NCBI RefSeq assembly: GCF_014642655.1
Contig: NZ_BMIR01000023.1
Location: 1-53,990, forward strand
Source: Pullulanibacillus camelliae
GTDB lineage: Bacteria > Bacillota > Bacilli > Bacillales > Sporolactobacillaceae
Reading direction: 5' to 3'
Length of the DNA stretch: 53,990 nucleotides
Both the position numbers and the translations under genes were made by a program. The notes under the pieces are model-generated. The model did not search any database. It was given only the letters and a program-made list of their open reading frames with translations, and was not told the DNA's origin. Of this stretch, positions 18,107 through 26,887 are shown piece by piece (positions within the stretch are counted from its first letter, which is position 1; each line of letters starts with the position of its first letter).

Positions 18107-18155
18107 GACCTGTAGCTTATGCGTTCCATCACTGAAACACGCATGGCTACAGGTC
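18107..18155 (+). terminator. Long hairpin, possible terminator downstream of nspC
   Basis: GACCTGTAGC (18107-18116) pairs with GCTACAGGTC (18146-18155), and inside it ATGCGT pairs with ACGCAT. The U-tract is poor, and it lies 400 bp beyond the nspC stop, so its role is uncertain. Confidence 0.4.
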
Positions 18156-18165
18156 CTATTTACTT

Positions 18166-18508
18166 AACAAAAGGCCAACCCTTTTTAACAAAAGCCTCAA
18201 CCAAATTAATAAATAAAGCTTGAAGTTTCCGAATAGAGAACAAAACCACGTGACAAGTTTCCGAATTAGGGTCTGGACGCAACAAAAGGCCGAGGCAATT
18301 TAACAAAAGCCAGCTCCAAAGAAACAAAAGACAGAAGCCTCTTAACATATCCCAAGCATAACGTAACAAATCAAAGCCGAAGTGAACAAATGGCGAGCAA
18401 ATCCGGGGGGCAAGTTTCCAAATCCAAAGGTGAGCGTAACAAAAGGCTGAGTTAAAATAACAAATTCTATCTCAAAGAAACAAAAGATATAGGATTTTTA
18501 ACACATGC
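18166..18508 (+). repeat. Phased 21-bp degenerate repeat array (AACAAAAGGCC units)
   Basis: Units starting AACAAA or AACA begin at 18166, 18187, 18239, 18281, 18302, 18323, 18344, 18365, 18385, 18438, 18459, 18479 and 18500. Most steps are 20-21 bp or a multiple of 21. A second word, AAGTTTCC, occurs at 18223, 18255 and 18412 and is followed by the next unit 26 or 16 bp later. Between the words the bases vary. It sits between the convergent nspC and hmp genes. No protein is supported on either strand. Confidence 0.75.
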
Positions 18509-18557
18509 CATGAGTTTATCCTTAAGAATTAGCAGCGAAAAGTTATACTTCCCTATT

Positions 18558-18867
18558 ATAAGAAAAACCGGGCGAAAAGCATTGCCCGGTCCTTGTCCTT
18601 AGTATAGAGCATCATCCAATATGAAAGAGGCTTCGCTGCCTGGTCAAGTGGAATGGAGCGCAAGGCGCGAGATTCGGAACACTCTAAAATCGTGTGTTCC
18701 TCGGGCGCCGCTGACTCATGATGCGGAGACTAGAGCCTGCGGGAAGTGGGAGATCGGTAAGACCTTAGCAGCGCGAAGGCGCGAGGAGGCTTACACTCCC
18801 CGCGAAAAGCGAGCGGCCTGAAGCGGAAATCCGCACCGTCCTCATGATCAGAAATTTTGTACTTTCT
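18558..18867 (+). repeat. Dispersed repeat family 1, copy B (full length)
   Basis: About 310 bp from ATAAGAAAAACCGGGCG to CAGAAATTTTGTACTTTCT. It carries the central block GCATCATCCAATATGAAAG, the hairpin GGAACAC..GTGTTCC, and the 3' block GCGAGCGGCC. Aligned by eye it is nearly identical to the copies at 22,889 and 50,858. A 66-codon open frame inside it is not conserved in the other copies. Confidence 0.85.
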
Positions 18868-18890
18868 GATCTTTTTATAAAGAGGGTACG

Positions 18891-20120
18891 TTAAGCGGTG
18901 ACCTCTTCCTCTAGTGCCATAGATGGACCAAAGAATTCAAAGTGAATCGAGGATTCTTGCACGCCCCATTTTAACAAGCAATTATAAATAGCTTTCATAA
19001 AGGGCTCTGGACCACAAAAATAAAACTCAGCCTCTTTCGTATCTAGCACTTGTTTTAACCAAAGAAGATCAATATAGCCCTCTTTATCAAAGGCCTTATT
19101 CTCCCGATCTTCCTCGGTCGGTCTTTCATAGACTGTATAGCATTTGAATGTATCGTTTTCCTTGTCAAGGGTACGCATTTCTTCTTTGAGCGCATGGACC
19201 GACCCATTAATCGCTGCATGGATCCATGTCAGATTTTGGATAGCCCCTTGCTGTTTCCATGTTTTCGCCATGCTGGTTAGTGGGGTCAAGCCTACGCCTC
19301 CACTGATAAGTACAATAGGCTTTTTGCTTTCAAGGTTCAGTGTAAATTCTCCCGCAGGGGCACTTACCCATACACAATCGCCTTCTTGAATCTCGTGATG
19401 AAGATAGGTTGAGACAATACCATCAGGAAGTCCCTCACGCCCCGCTTCCCTTTTAACACTAATCCGGTAATATTCAGGGCTATAGGCATCTGACAGACTA
19501 TATTGACGGATCTGTGTATTCGCTTGTTCGGTCGGTTGGACTCTAACACTTAAATATTGGCCTGGAGAATAAGTTGGAAGTGGACGTCCGTCCTGCGGCT
19601 TCAAATAGAAAGAGGTAATGACCTCTGACTCTGGCACTTTTCGAGCAACAATGAATGGTTTATAATCATCCCAGCCTCCACGCTCTTTAATGCCCTCACG
19701 CAATGCATTCTCTTCACCGATAAAGATTTTAGCTAACTCTCCATAAGCCTCTGCCCAAGCATTAATAATCTCATCCGTCGCCGCCTCGCCTAATACTTCT
19801 TTAATAGCAGCAAGAAGATTCTCACCGACTATAGGATATTGATCAGGGCGAATGCCAATGGAACGGTGCTTATGGGCGATTCCCTCGACCACACCTGCCA
19901 AGGTATGCAGCTCGTCAATATGTTTGGCAGCATGATAGACGACATTGGCCAATGCCTCTTGCTGACGATTTTTCTTCTGATTCGTTTGGTTAAATACATT
20001 TTTAAGTTCTGGATGCATTTTAAACATCCTTTTATAAAAGGCTTTAGTTATGTCGGTTCCATGCTGCTCAAGTACTGGAACAGTAGATTTAATGATGTCA
20101 ATGGTCTCTTGATTTAACAT
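18891..20120 (-). CDS. hmp: Flavohemoglobin, nitric oxide dioxygenase
   Basis: Cytoplasmic enzyme that oxidises NO to nitrate with O2 and NAD(P)H. 409 residues from ATG 20120, which has GGAGGG seven bases upstream; the longer upstream frame lacks family similarity. The globin domain (1-140) has B10 Tyr29, E7 Gln53 and proximal His85, the exact positions of E. coli Hmp. The FAD domain (about 150-265) has RQYSLS at 205-210; the NAD domain has GGVGLTP at 274-280 and a FCGPEPFM block near the C-terminus. It is divergent from nsrR and shares an NsrR operator with it. Confidence 0.95.
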   Translation of the reverse strand: MLNQETIDIIKSTVPVLEQHGTDITKAFYKRMFKMHPELKNVFNQTNQKKNRQQEALANVVYHAAKHIDELHTLAGVVEGIAHKHRSIGIRPDQYPIVGENLLAAIKEVLGEAATDEIINAWAEAYGELAKIFIGEENALREGIKERGGWDDYKPFIVARKVPESEVITSFYLKPQDGRPLPTYSPGQYLSVRVQPTEQANTQIRQYSLSDAYSPEYYRISVKREAGREGLPDGIVSTYLHHEIQEGDCVWVSAPAGEFTLNLESKKPIVLISGGVGLTPLTSMAKTWKQQGAIQNLTWIHAAINGSVHALKEEMRTLDKENDTFKCYTVYERPTEEDRENKAFDKEGYIDLLWLKQVLDTKEAEFYFCGPEPFMKAIYNCLLKWGVQESSIHFEFFGPSMALEEEVTA

Positions 20121-20164
20121 TTCAATTCCCTCCGCTTCTTTTTTCATAACTAGTATAGCGCTTA

Positions 20165-20187
20165 AAGTTGTATTTAAAATACATCTT
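20165..20187. promoter_or_regulatory. NsrR operator between hmp and nsrR
   Basis: The dyad has left arm AAGTTGTATTT and right arm AAATACATCTT around a central base, 45 bp upstream of hmp. It fits the known B. subtilis hmp NsrR site (AT-rich, ATTTAAAAT core). Confidence 0.8.
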
Positions 20188-20329
20188 TTGTTGCATTTAC
20201 ATGGCTTTCTTGTGACGATTTTGTTACTTAAACTGCTCATACCTGCCCGCCAATAGGGCTTGGCATTCGCATAAATCCTTGCATTCCGATATACTTGAAC
20301 AATAGAAATAGCTTGGGAGTTGAGCAATA

Positions 20330-20779
20330 GTGAGACTGACACAATATACGGATTATTCCCTGCGGATTCTTATTTTTCTTGGATCGCTTGATGAAGGGGA
20401 GCTCACGAACGTTCAAGACATTGCCTCGATTTATCATATATCAAAGCATCATTTGACTAAAATTGTGCATCACCTTGGAAAGCTCGGGCTCGTTCAAACC
20501 CTCCGAGGACGCGGCGGCGGCATTCGCTTGGCAAAATCTCCAAAAGACATCAACCTCGGTTGGGTCATCCGGCAAACGGAAGAGGATTTTTACATGGTAG
20601 AATGCTTCAATAAAGAACAAAATAGTTGTTTAATCAGTTCCGTCTGTATTCTTAAAGGGGTGTTCAACCAAGCTCTAAGAGCCTACATCACAACCCTTGA
20701 TCAATATACTTTGGCAGACATTCTCTCCAACAAGACCACCCTCCAGCCCCTCTTTGCTGAAGGCAAAAGCCTGGATTGA
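20330..20779 (+). CDS. nsrR: Nitric-oxide-sensing Rrf2-family repressor NsrR
   Basis: [4Fe-4S] repressor that releases hmp when NO damages the cluster. 149 residues from GTG 20330 with GGGAG upstream. The winged helix covers about residues 1-75, with the wing GRGGGIRLAKSP. The three cluster cysteines are at 92, 100 and 106, the same as in B. subtilis NsrR. Its divergent partner hmp is the classical target and a dyad site lies between them. Confidence 0.92.
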   Translation: MRLTQYTDYSLRILIFLGSLDEGELTNVQDIASIYHISKHHLTKIVHHLGKLGLVQTLRGRGGGIRLAKSPKDINLGWVIRQTEEDFYMVECFNKEQNSCLISSVCILKGVFNQALRAYITTLDQYTLADILSNKTTLQPLFAEGKSLD

Positions 20780-20839
20780 GAAAAGAAGGCCTGCTTTATT
20801 TTAATAGTGCTGAAGCCTTAAGAGGCCATTGGATAGACA

Positions 20840-20868
20840 ACACACTCCTAATGAAGTGTGTGACTTTT
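20840..20868 (+). terminator. Hairpin after nsrR, weak terminator
   Basis: ACACACT (20840-20846) pairs with AGTGTGT (20855-20861) and is followed by GACUUUUG. The U-tract is short. Confidence 0.4.
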
Positions 20869-20987
20869 GCTGAATCCAGTGGTTTTTTGTTATTTTTACG
20901 TGTAATGTTTAGACCATGATTTAGAAACCCTGCCCGCAATATATAAACCTTCGCAGGTCAAATGGAGTGGAGCGCCACACCGTCCTA

Positions 20988-21034
20988 TAAAAAAGAGACA
21001 GCCCTTTAAGCAATGCCTTTTAGGACTATCTCTT
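20988..21034 (-). terminator. Terminator of the lactonase gene
   Basis: On the minus strand AAGAGATAGTCCT pairs with AGGGCTGTCTCTT (21022-21034 with 20993-21005) through 13 pairs including G-U pairs, followed by UUUUUU. It lies 38 bp past the stop at 21072. Confidence 0.8.
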
Positions 21035-21071
21035 AGCATTCTATTTATTCCAGGAGGCTTGCACACCCCAC

Positions 21072-22106
21072 CTAAAATTTTACACACACTGGATTGGGCA
21101 CATGAACGTCTTTTTGCATAAGGGTTAATTTTCCGGTATCACCATCTCTAGCAAACAACACAAGATTGCTGGAATTTTGATTGGAGGCTACTAAAAACTT
21201 CTCAGTAGGATCTAACACAAAGTCCCTTGGCCATTCACCTTCGGTTGACACACGTTCAACAAGCTGGAGTCTCCCCGTTTTCTCTTCCACTGAAAAAATC
21301 GCAATACTATTATGGCCGCGATTGCCCGCATAGACGAAGCGTCCATCTGAGGATATATGAATGGCGCTGGCTTGGTTATTTTCTTCAAAATCTGCTGGCA
21401 CGGCGGAAATGTACTGAACTTCAGTGAACTTCCCGTCTTCGTAGGACAAGACGATAACCTCAGAGCTAAACTCCGTAATGAGGTAAGCAAGTGAAGGGTC
21501 CTTCGGATGAAAGACAAGGTGTCTCGGGCCGCTGCCTGGACGTACCGATAAGCGATGAGCCTCCTCCAGCTCCCCACTGTCCTTCACAGTATAAGTCAGC
21601 AGCCAATCACAGCCCAGTTCACAAACGGCAAGATAATCGCCATCTGGTGTCAATCCGGCAAAGTGGGTATGGGCCTTCTCCTGCCTTGGATCAGGGCCAC
21701 TGCCTTCATGCATCATAACTGAAACAGGGGCAGAAATACCTCCTGTCTCCTGATTGACCCGATAGGAGGCTACTGTACCTTTATGATAATTAGTGCTGAA
21801 CACTAAGTGCCGGTCGTCATCTAAACTCACATGGCACGGCGGAGCTCCGGCCTCCTCTTCCACATTAATCCTTTCTAACCTTCCAGAGTGTTGGTCCATT
21901 GAAAAAGCTGCAACGCCTCCGTTTTTATCATCTTTTATAACTGAATAAAGAAAGCGATGGTCCTTAGTCATGTTCAAATATGTTGGATTGTCCAATACTG
22001 CTGCAACTTTCACATGCGTTATTTGCCCTGCTGAGGGATCTAATTCAAAGGTGTAAATCCCCTGACTCTCTCCATTTGTATATGTCCCCACATATCCTCT
22101 TATCAT
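21072..22106 (-). CDS. 6-phosphogluconolactonase, beta-propeller type (YkgB-like)
   Basis: Seven-bladed beta-propeller lactonase hydrolysing 6-phosphogluconolactone in the oxidative pentose phosphate pathway. 344 residues, close to the usual family length. Landmarks are the N-terminal GYVGTYTNGESQGIYTFELD, the GSGPDP block followed by AHTHFAGLTPDG near 140, GSGPRHLVFHPK near 192 and EWPRDFVLDPTEKFLVASNQ near 290. It is monocistronic with its own terminator. Some relatives have unknown lactone substrates, so the exact substrate is family inference. Confidence 0.85.
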   Translation of the reverse strand: MIRGYVGTYTNGESQGIYTFELDPSAGQITHVKVAAVLDNPTYLNMTKDHRFLYSVIKDDKNGGVAAFSMDQHSGRLERINVEEEAGAPPCHVSLDDDRHLVFSTNYHKGTVASYRVNQETGGISAPVSVMMHEGSGPDPRQEKAHTHFAGLTPDGDYLAVCELGCDWLLTYTVKDSGELEEAHRLSVRPGSGPRHLVFHPKDPSLAYLITEFSSEVIVLSYEDGKFTEVQYISAVPADFEENNQASAIHISSDGRFVYAGNRGHNSIAIFSVEEKTGRLQLVERVSTEGEWPRDFVLDPTEKFLVASNQNSSNLVLFARDGDTGKLTLMQKDVHVPNPVCVKF

Positions 22107-22763
22107 CGTCTCTCTCCTATCATGATTAATGCTTTCCGTATTTCATATATTAATTAAAACAAATCTAGCGTATAAAAAAAACCTATCTACTCTTCAAAAG
22201 TTGAAAAGGGTTATATTAGAAGACTTCAAAAGGGATACGAAGGTTCTATTTGCTTGAGCACTTTACTCTTTTAATTGATAGACTCTTTCAGTAGCTTGAT
22301 CCCTTTCCATCGAAATCTAAGTGTCTCCCGCACTAAGCCCCTTGTCTGTTGATATTAAAAAACACTTGAGTGCCCTAATAAGGACCAGCCATGTTTTTTC
22401 TCATACCTATTAGGATTGGTCATATTATTTTCTTAAAACATATGCTCAATAATGATTTTCAAAAATAGTTACCGTTTCAAGGAATATTCATTTAACCACA
22501 AAAAGGCATAGACCTCCGTTTGGAATCCAAGTAAAATAAGGACAAGTATCCTTTTGCTCAAGTATTCATTCGAAGGTCTGTCTCCATAGTTTTTCTTCAT
22601 TATCCTATATAGAATAGGTTCACCTTATGCCGTATAAGAGATGTATTAGCCATTGATGATTTGTGATCCATATTTTTCAAGTAGGTAGAGTAATCGAAAA
22701 ATGGTGTATAGTAACAGTAATACCCCATCGACAATATCGGTCTTCAGATAGGAGTGGATAGAC
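22107..22763. other. Gene-free AT-rich stretch
   Basis: No credible frame or strong terminator is seen on either strand. The last 20 bp before 22764 contain an intact ribosome site (ATAGGAGTGG) for the LacI remnant. Confidence 0.5.
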
Positions 22764-22892
22764 GTGTCACGAAAGACTACCATTAAGGACATTGCGAAAG
22801 CAGCCTGGGCGCGTTTGCACGATCAACTCACTCGCTCACTCCATTCAGACGCTTGTCATCAACGCCTAATGTTAACGCAGCACTGTAAATAA
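22764..22892 (+). pseudogene. Decapitated LacI-family regulator (N-terminal fragment only)
   Basis: GTG 22764 with a good ribosome site (GGAGTGG) opens MSRKTTIKDIAKAA, the unmistakable start of a LacI-type helix-turn-helix. The expected GVS..TVSR recognition helix is missing and the frame continues into WARLHDQLTR with no LacI similarity, ending at TAA 22890-22892. Repeat copy C begins at almost the same point. The regulator has been lost by deletion or rearrangement at the repeat. Confidence 0.75.
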
Positions 22893-23200
22893 GAAAAACC
22901 GGGCGAAAAGCATGCCCGTTCCTTGCTTGGTATAGAGCATCCGCCAATATGAAAGAAGCTTCATTGCCTGATCAAGTGGATGGGAGCGCAAGGCGCGAGA
23001 TTCGGAACACTCTAAAATCGTGTGTTCCTCGGGCGCCGCTGACTCATGATGCGGAGACTAAAGTCCAGCGGGAAGTGGGAGATCGGTAAGACCTTAGCAG
23101 TGCGAAGGAGTGAGGAGGCTTACCACTCCCCCGCGGAAAGCGAGCGGCCTGGAGCGGAAATCCGCACCGTCCTCATGACCAGAAATTTTATACTTTCTTT
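22889..23200 (+). repeat. Dispersed repeat family 1, copy C (full length)
   Basis: About 310 bp with the same order of blocks as copy B, from ATAAGAAAAACCGGGCG to CCAGAAATTTTATACTTTCT. It directly follows the truncated LacI reading frame. Confidence 0.85.
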
Positions 23201-23205
23201 TCCTT

Positions 23206-23273
23206 TTTAAAAAAAGCAGCAGGACATGTTTTTCGCGCTCTTCGTCTGAAGAACCTGGACAGGTACTGCTGCT
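23206..23273 (-). terminator. Terminator of the dtnK-pdxA2 operon
   Basis: On the minus strand the arms 23259-23273 and 23215-23229 (AGCAGCAG core) pair at 13 of 15 positions and are followed by seven U residues. It lies about 185 bp past the pdxA2 stop. Confidence 0.7.
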
Positions 23274-23456
23274 CGCTATATCATTTAAGTCATCGTCAAA
23301 TCACGCACGCTCTCCCCTTTTTGCCTTGAATCTATCTGATTCTTTTCCGCCTCTTCCATTAAATACAATCAAAGGCAGCCAATCTGGCATGCTTCATCAC
23401 TATGTTAAGATGCGAAAGAAGAGGGTTCATTTAGCTTCTGAAGGGCACTGACAGAC

Positions 23457-24470
23457 TTATAAAGTACTTCTAGTAAAGCTTGGTGCATATTGTGCCGCGA
23501 CTTTAATACACTCTTCCATACTGACGCTTGAAGCGATATTTTTACCCGCTATATCAAATGCAGTCCCATGATCAACAGATGTTCTTAAGAAAGGCAGACC
23601 ATTTGTTATAGAAATCGTTTTATGAAAGTCGGTCATCTTAGCGGCTATATGCCCTTGATCATGATATAACGACAGTACTGCATCATATTTTCCATTTAAA
23701 GCATGGAAAAAGACGGAATCCGCTGGAACAGGACCAACAGCGTTAATGCCATCTTTGATAGCTAACTCAATCCCTGGTTTGATGTGCTCGACTTCTTCCC
23801 ATCCAAATAATCCCCCTTCACCGCTATGTGGATTTAAACCAGCTACTGCAAACCTTCTGTTTTCAACACCCAACCTTTGCAGCGCTCGATCACAGCGAAT
23901 CAGGTAATCATGCACTCTTTCCTTTGTCATTTGAGCAATAGCATCCTTTAGTGATAAGTGGCGGGTAAGGAAGAAAATTCTCATCCCATTCACCTCAAAC
24001 ATAGTTAAGGGATCTTCTGACCCCGCCAAGGCCTCAAGCATTTCTGTATGACCAATATAAGGGACTTGGGCTGCTTTTAAGGATTCTTTATTAATCGGTG
24101 GTGTAGCTAGAGCCTTTACCTCTCCTGCTAAGGCTAATTCCACTGACTTTTTGATGTATTCAAAGGCACCTTGACCACATTGAGCCGATACTTGACCGTA
24201 AACAAGTTCAGCTATATTGATATTGTTTAAATTAATCACGTCTACAGTACCACATTCATAGTGACCCTCTGCTGGTACCTGCACCTCATTGATTTTTAAA
24301 TCAGCTCCGACAATAGAGATCGCCTTTTCTAGCACAGCTGCATCACCAATAACTAAGGGCTTGCACACATCATAGATCTCTTGCTTAGATAAAGCCTTCA
24401 TTGTAATTTCTGGACCAATACCTGCTGGATCTCCCATGGGAATTGCAACAATTGCTCTGTCATTTGCCAT
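23457..24470 (-). CDS. pdxA2: 4-phospho-D-threonate/erythronate 3-dehydrogenase (PdxA2)
   Basis: NAD-dependent oxidative decarboxylase turning 4-phospho-four-carbon acids into dihydroxyacetone phosphate and CO2. 337 residues. The PdxA metal histidines are H171 (HLSLKD), H215 (NPHSGE) and H270 (YHDQGH), and [10 protein letters not shown] is at 12-21. The neighbour is a four-carbon acid sugar kinase, which separates it from the vitamin B6 enzyme PdxA. The start ATG 24470 has AGGAGG upstream. Threonate and erythronate isomers cannot be distinguished from sequence. Confidence 0.85.
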   Translation of the reverse strand: MANDRAIVAIPMGDPAGIGPEITMKALSKQEIYDVCKPLVIGDAAVLEKAISIVGADLKINEVQVPAEGHYECGTVDVINLNNINIAELVYGQVSAQCGQGAFEYIKKSVELALAGEVKALATPPINKESLKAAQVPYIGHTEMLEALAGSEDPLTMFEVNGMRIFFLTRHLSLKDAIAQMTKERVHDYLIRCDRALQRLGVENRRFAVAGLNPHSGEGGLFGWEEVEHIKPGIELAIKDGINAVGPVPADSVFFHALNGKYDAVLSLYHDQGHIAAKMTDFHKTISITNGLPFLRTSVDHGTAFDIAGKNIASSVSMEECIKVAAQYAPSFTRSTL

Positions 24471-24548
24471 TTTCTTGTCCTCCTAAATGGTTCTAATTTA
24501 TAATGCTATAGATAAAAGCTTTATTTAGTGTTTCAATCGTCTTTCATT

Positions 24549-25859
24549 TCACACTTTTGTTTTTTCAATCAAAGTATTTTGGGTTAATAAATACTTAACA
24601 CTTGTATAAATGGCCTTCTTATCTCCGGCCATCCCACCTTTGGTTACAAGGGGGATGCCATCTAAATGACCGCCTATAAATTGACCATAAGCCACTAGAG
24701 GAAGCACCTCATCTCTCAAACGAATCCCTTCTGCACTCCCTACGGAACACAGAGATGCGGTGACATCACCACCACTCGAAAAGCAACCGCCAATATCCTG
24801 ATCTGTGCTTTGAATGACAAGACGCGTTATTTTTGCCAGACCATCAGCAATGCGTTTGGCCAAATAGTCTTGGGTTTGCCCTTCCCTTTTCACTATCTCT
24901 TCAAGATTTAATTGCTCATCACCAAGGGGAACTGTTGTAATAACAATGATGTCTTGCCTAATGATTTCTTTTAAAGCTCTTTTTACAGTGCTATCGATTT
25001 CTTCATCCCAAGACTCCGATGCACTTGCCAATTTTTCAGCATTGACATAAATAGGCTCTGCCTTTATTTTTTCAATTAAATACTGCATTTGTCTTTGACT
25101 ATTAGAAGTAACACTCCCTACAGTGACAATGATTTTTTTATTTCTAGAACGCTGACTTGTATAGGCTTTAGAGTAGGCCGCCGTTAACGGACCTGGATCC
25201 GCAGGAATCATGAGATAATCTTTAATGGATACCATTGCCTGCGCAATCTCTTCAATCTCTTCATTGGTCACCGCATCTATCACGATAATACGATTTTTCT
25301 TTTCAATATGCTTCTGAAGTGCTTTGAATATTGCAGATGCCCCAGCCAGTACGGTATCCAGTCCCATGTGAGAGACAGCATAGTGACTTTGTTTCTGAAT
25401 AATGCTCGGTATATAGGATTGCGTTAGTGGCCTCACAGGATCCTTGGCAACATCCGTTGCCTGAACAGGCACTCCATCAACCAGTAAATAGCCTCCTGAG
25501 GAGATTCTCCCTGAATCAGGGTATGATGCGACAACCACAGCAATTGACCTTTCCCCTAATCTATTGAGGACACTCTCCAACTCCACACCGATGTTCCCTC
25601 TCACCGTACTATCAATGCGCTTACAAATAACATCAGCCTTCCAATCCTTTAAATGGTCGAGCACTCTATTAACTCGCATTCGAGCGACTCGCTCGTCGGC
25701 ATACCTGCTATCTGTATCGACGCAAATAGCATTGATCGACGCCGCCAAAATAGGCTGATCATAATACACCATTGTTGCTGCTTGAAAGCCTTGTTTTGAA
25801 AGCCTCACCCCTGTTGCATTAGCACCTGTCAGATCATCGGCGATAACACCAATCTTCAT
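24549..25859 (-). CDS. Four-carbon acid sugar kinase (DtnK/DUF1537 family)
   Basis: ATP-dependent kinase phosphorylating D-threonate or D-erythronate at C4. 436 residues. The N-terminal domain opens with GVIADDLTGANATGVRL (4-20). The C-terminal nucleotide-binding domain contains SGGDVTASL near 367 and ends with PLVTKGGMAGDKKAI, both hallmarks of the family. It starts at ATG 25859 with GGGGGAGAGG upstream, overlapping the DeoR gene end by 26 bp. Its product feeds PdxA2, 78 bp downstream. Confidence 0.87.
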   Translation of the reverse strand: MKIGVIADDLTGANATGVRLSKQGFQAATMVYYDQPILAASINAICVDTDSRYADERVARMRVNRVLDHLKDWKADVICKRIDSTVRGNIGVELESVLNRLGERSIAVVVASYPDSGRISSGGYLLVDGVPVQATDVAKDPVRPLTQSYIPSIIQKQSHYAVSHMGLDTVLAGASAIFKALQKHIEKKNRIIVIDAVTNEEIEEIAQAMVSIKDYLMIPADPGPLTAAYSKAYTSQRSRNKKIIVTVGSVTSNSQRQMQYLIEKIKAEPIYVNAEKLASASESWDEEIDSTVKRALKEIIRQDIIVITTVPLGDEQLNLEEIVKREGQTQDYLAKRIADGLAKITRLVIQSTDQDIGGCFSSGGDVTASLCSVGSAEGIRLRDEVLPLVAYGQFIGGHLDGIPLVTKGGMAGDKKAIYTSVKYLLTQNTLIEKTKV

Positions 25860-26628
25860 TATCCTCTCCCCCTCGAGCGATGACTAAAGTGAGCTGTTCT
25901 TTTAATAGTGAAGCATAATGCTCAGGCAAGTCCTGGTCAGTGATCATGCCATCAATCTGAGAAAAATCACAAACCTTTGCCAGTGATTTTTGATCAAATT
26001 TACTTGAATCTGTCACTAGCCATGTGGCTCCAGCAGCTTCTATCATGTGTCTCTTTATTAAAGCCTTCTCAAAGGTCGGAGCGGTCACGCCAGCCTTACT
26101 ATGGACAGCATGTGCACCCAAGAAAAAGAGATCAACATGAACATGATTTAAAATCTGTTCCGTTAAGGGCCCGAATAAAGCACCCGTGTTATTCTGGAGC
26201 TCTCCCCCAGAGACAATCACCTTTATCGCACTATCCATGAGTTCAGCGGCGATCTTAATATCATTCGTAATGACCGTTAATCCCTGTTTTTGTTTAATCA
26301 ATTTGGCAATTTCAAGCGTTGTTGTTCCAGAATCTAATAGAATGGTTGAATGCTCTTGAATGTAACGCGCAGCGCCTTGAGCAATATGCTGTTTCTGAGA
26401 ACTATTCTTGCCTTCCTTAATATGAAAAGATGTTTCAGTAATCAACGACTTGTTCAGAACCGCTCCTCCATGGGTCCGGATGATCTTCTTTTCGGCCTCT
26501 AAGTGACTTAAATCCCTGCGAATAGTCATCGCCGAAACATTCAATTGTGACGCTAATTGATCAATATCCACCTTCTCATGTTTACTCAGTTCATTTAGAA
26601 TTAAATACCTTCGTTCTACAGGCTGCAT
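25834..26628 (-). CDS. DeoR-family transcriptional regulator of the dtnK-pdxA2 operon
   Basis: 264 residues from ATG 26628, which has AAGGTG six bases upstream and begins MQPVERRYLILNEL as DeoR proteins do. In-frame ATGs at 26634, 26646 and 26655 fall in the operator region. The N-terminal helix-turn-helix is at about 20-55 (LNVSAMTIRRDLSHLE). The C-terminal sugar-phosphate sensor has LLDSGTTTLEIAKL near 95 and the VTDSSKFD block near 220. It probably senses a phosphorylated four-carbon acid and represses its own operon through two tandem sites. Confidence 0.85.
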   Translation of the reverse strand: MQPVERRYLILNELSKHEKVDIDQLASQLNVSAMTIRRDLSHLEAEKKIIRTHGGAVLNKSLITETSFHIKEGKNSSQKQHIAQGAARYIQEHSTILLDSGTTTLEIAKLIKQKQGLTVITNDIKIAAELMDSAIKVIVSGGELQNNTGALFGPLTEQILNHVHVDLFFLGAHAVHSKAGVTAPTFEKALIKRHMIEAAGATWLVTDSSKFDQKSLAKVCDFSQIDGMITDQDLPEHYASLLKEQLTLVIARGGEDNEDWCYRR

Positions 26629-26640
26629 CGTCATCACCTT

Positions 26641-26686
26641 GTTCATTTCAAACATTTCTTATTCGCATTATGTTCATTTAAAACAT
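26641..26686. promoter_or_regulatory. Tandem DeoR operator candidates
   Basis: GTTCATTTCAAACAT (26641-26655) and GTTCATTTAAAACAT (26672-26686) match at 14 of 15 positions and lie 31 bp apart, three helical turns. Their place just before the DeoR start suggests autoregulation. Confidence 0.6.
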
Positions 26687-26887
26687 ATTTGTCAATAAAA
26701 AATTTTATGATTTATTTAAAAATACTACTCATTCCAAAGCGAGATAACGCTTCTCTTAATTTTGAGGTAGACTAACTCCCTCTAAAATGAACCATAGCAA
26801 AGGCCATACCTACTGCTTTCCATGATAGTTCCCGATACAATTCAAATAACCGATAAGCAGCTTGGCTTTCACCGCTACATTCGTGTT
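26687..26887. other. Promoter-proximal gene-free DNA between deoR and MFS gene
   Basis: AT-rich close to the DeoR operators and otherwise featureless. No frame is supported. Confidence 0.4.

Noticed and set aside
18160-18369. 69-codon minus-strand frame
   Set aside because: It lies inside the 21-bp repeat array and the translated repeats follow DNA periodicity, with no ribosome site.
18166-18508. CRISPR-like array
   Set aside because: The repeat word is only about 8-11 bp in a 21-bp period, there are no unique 30-bp spacers and no cas genes.
18621-18821. 66-codon plus-strand frame
   Set aside because: It lies within repeat copy B and is not kept in copies C or D.
20121-20342. 74-residue N-terminal extension of flavohemoglobin
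   Set aside because: The extension covers the NsrR operator and lacks globin similarity; residue numbering from 20120 matches E. coli Hmp exactly.
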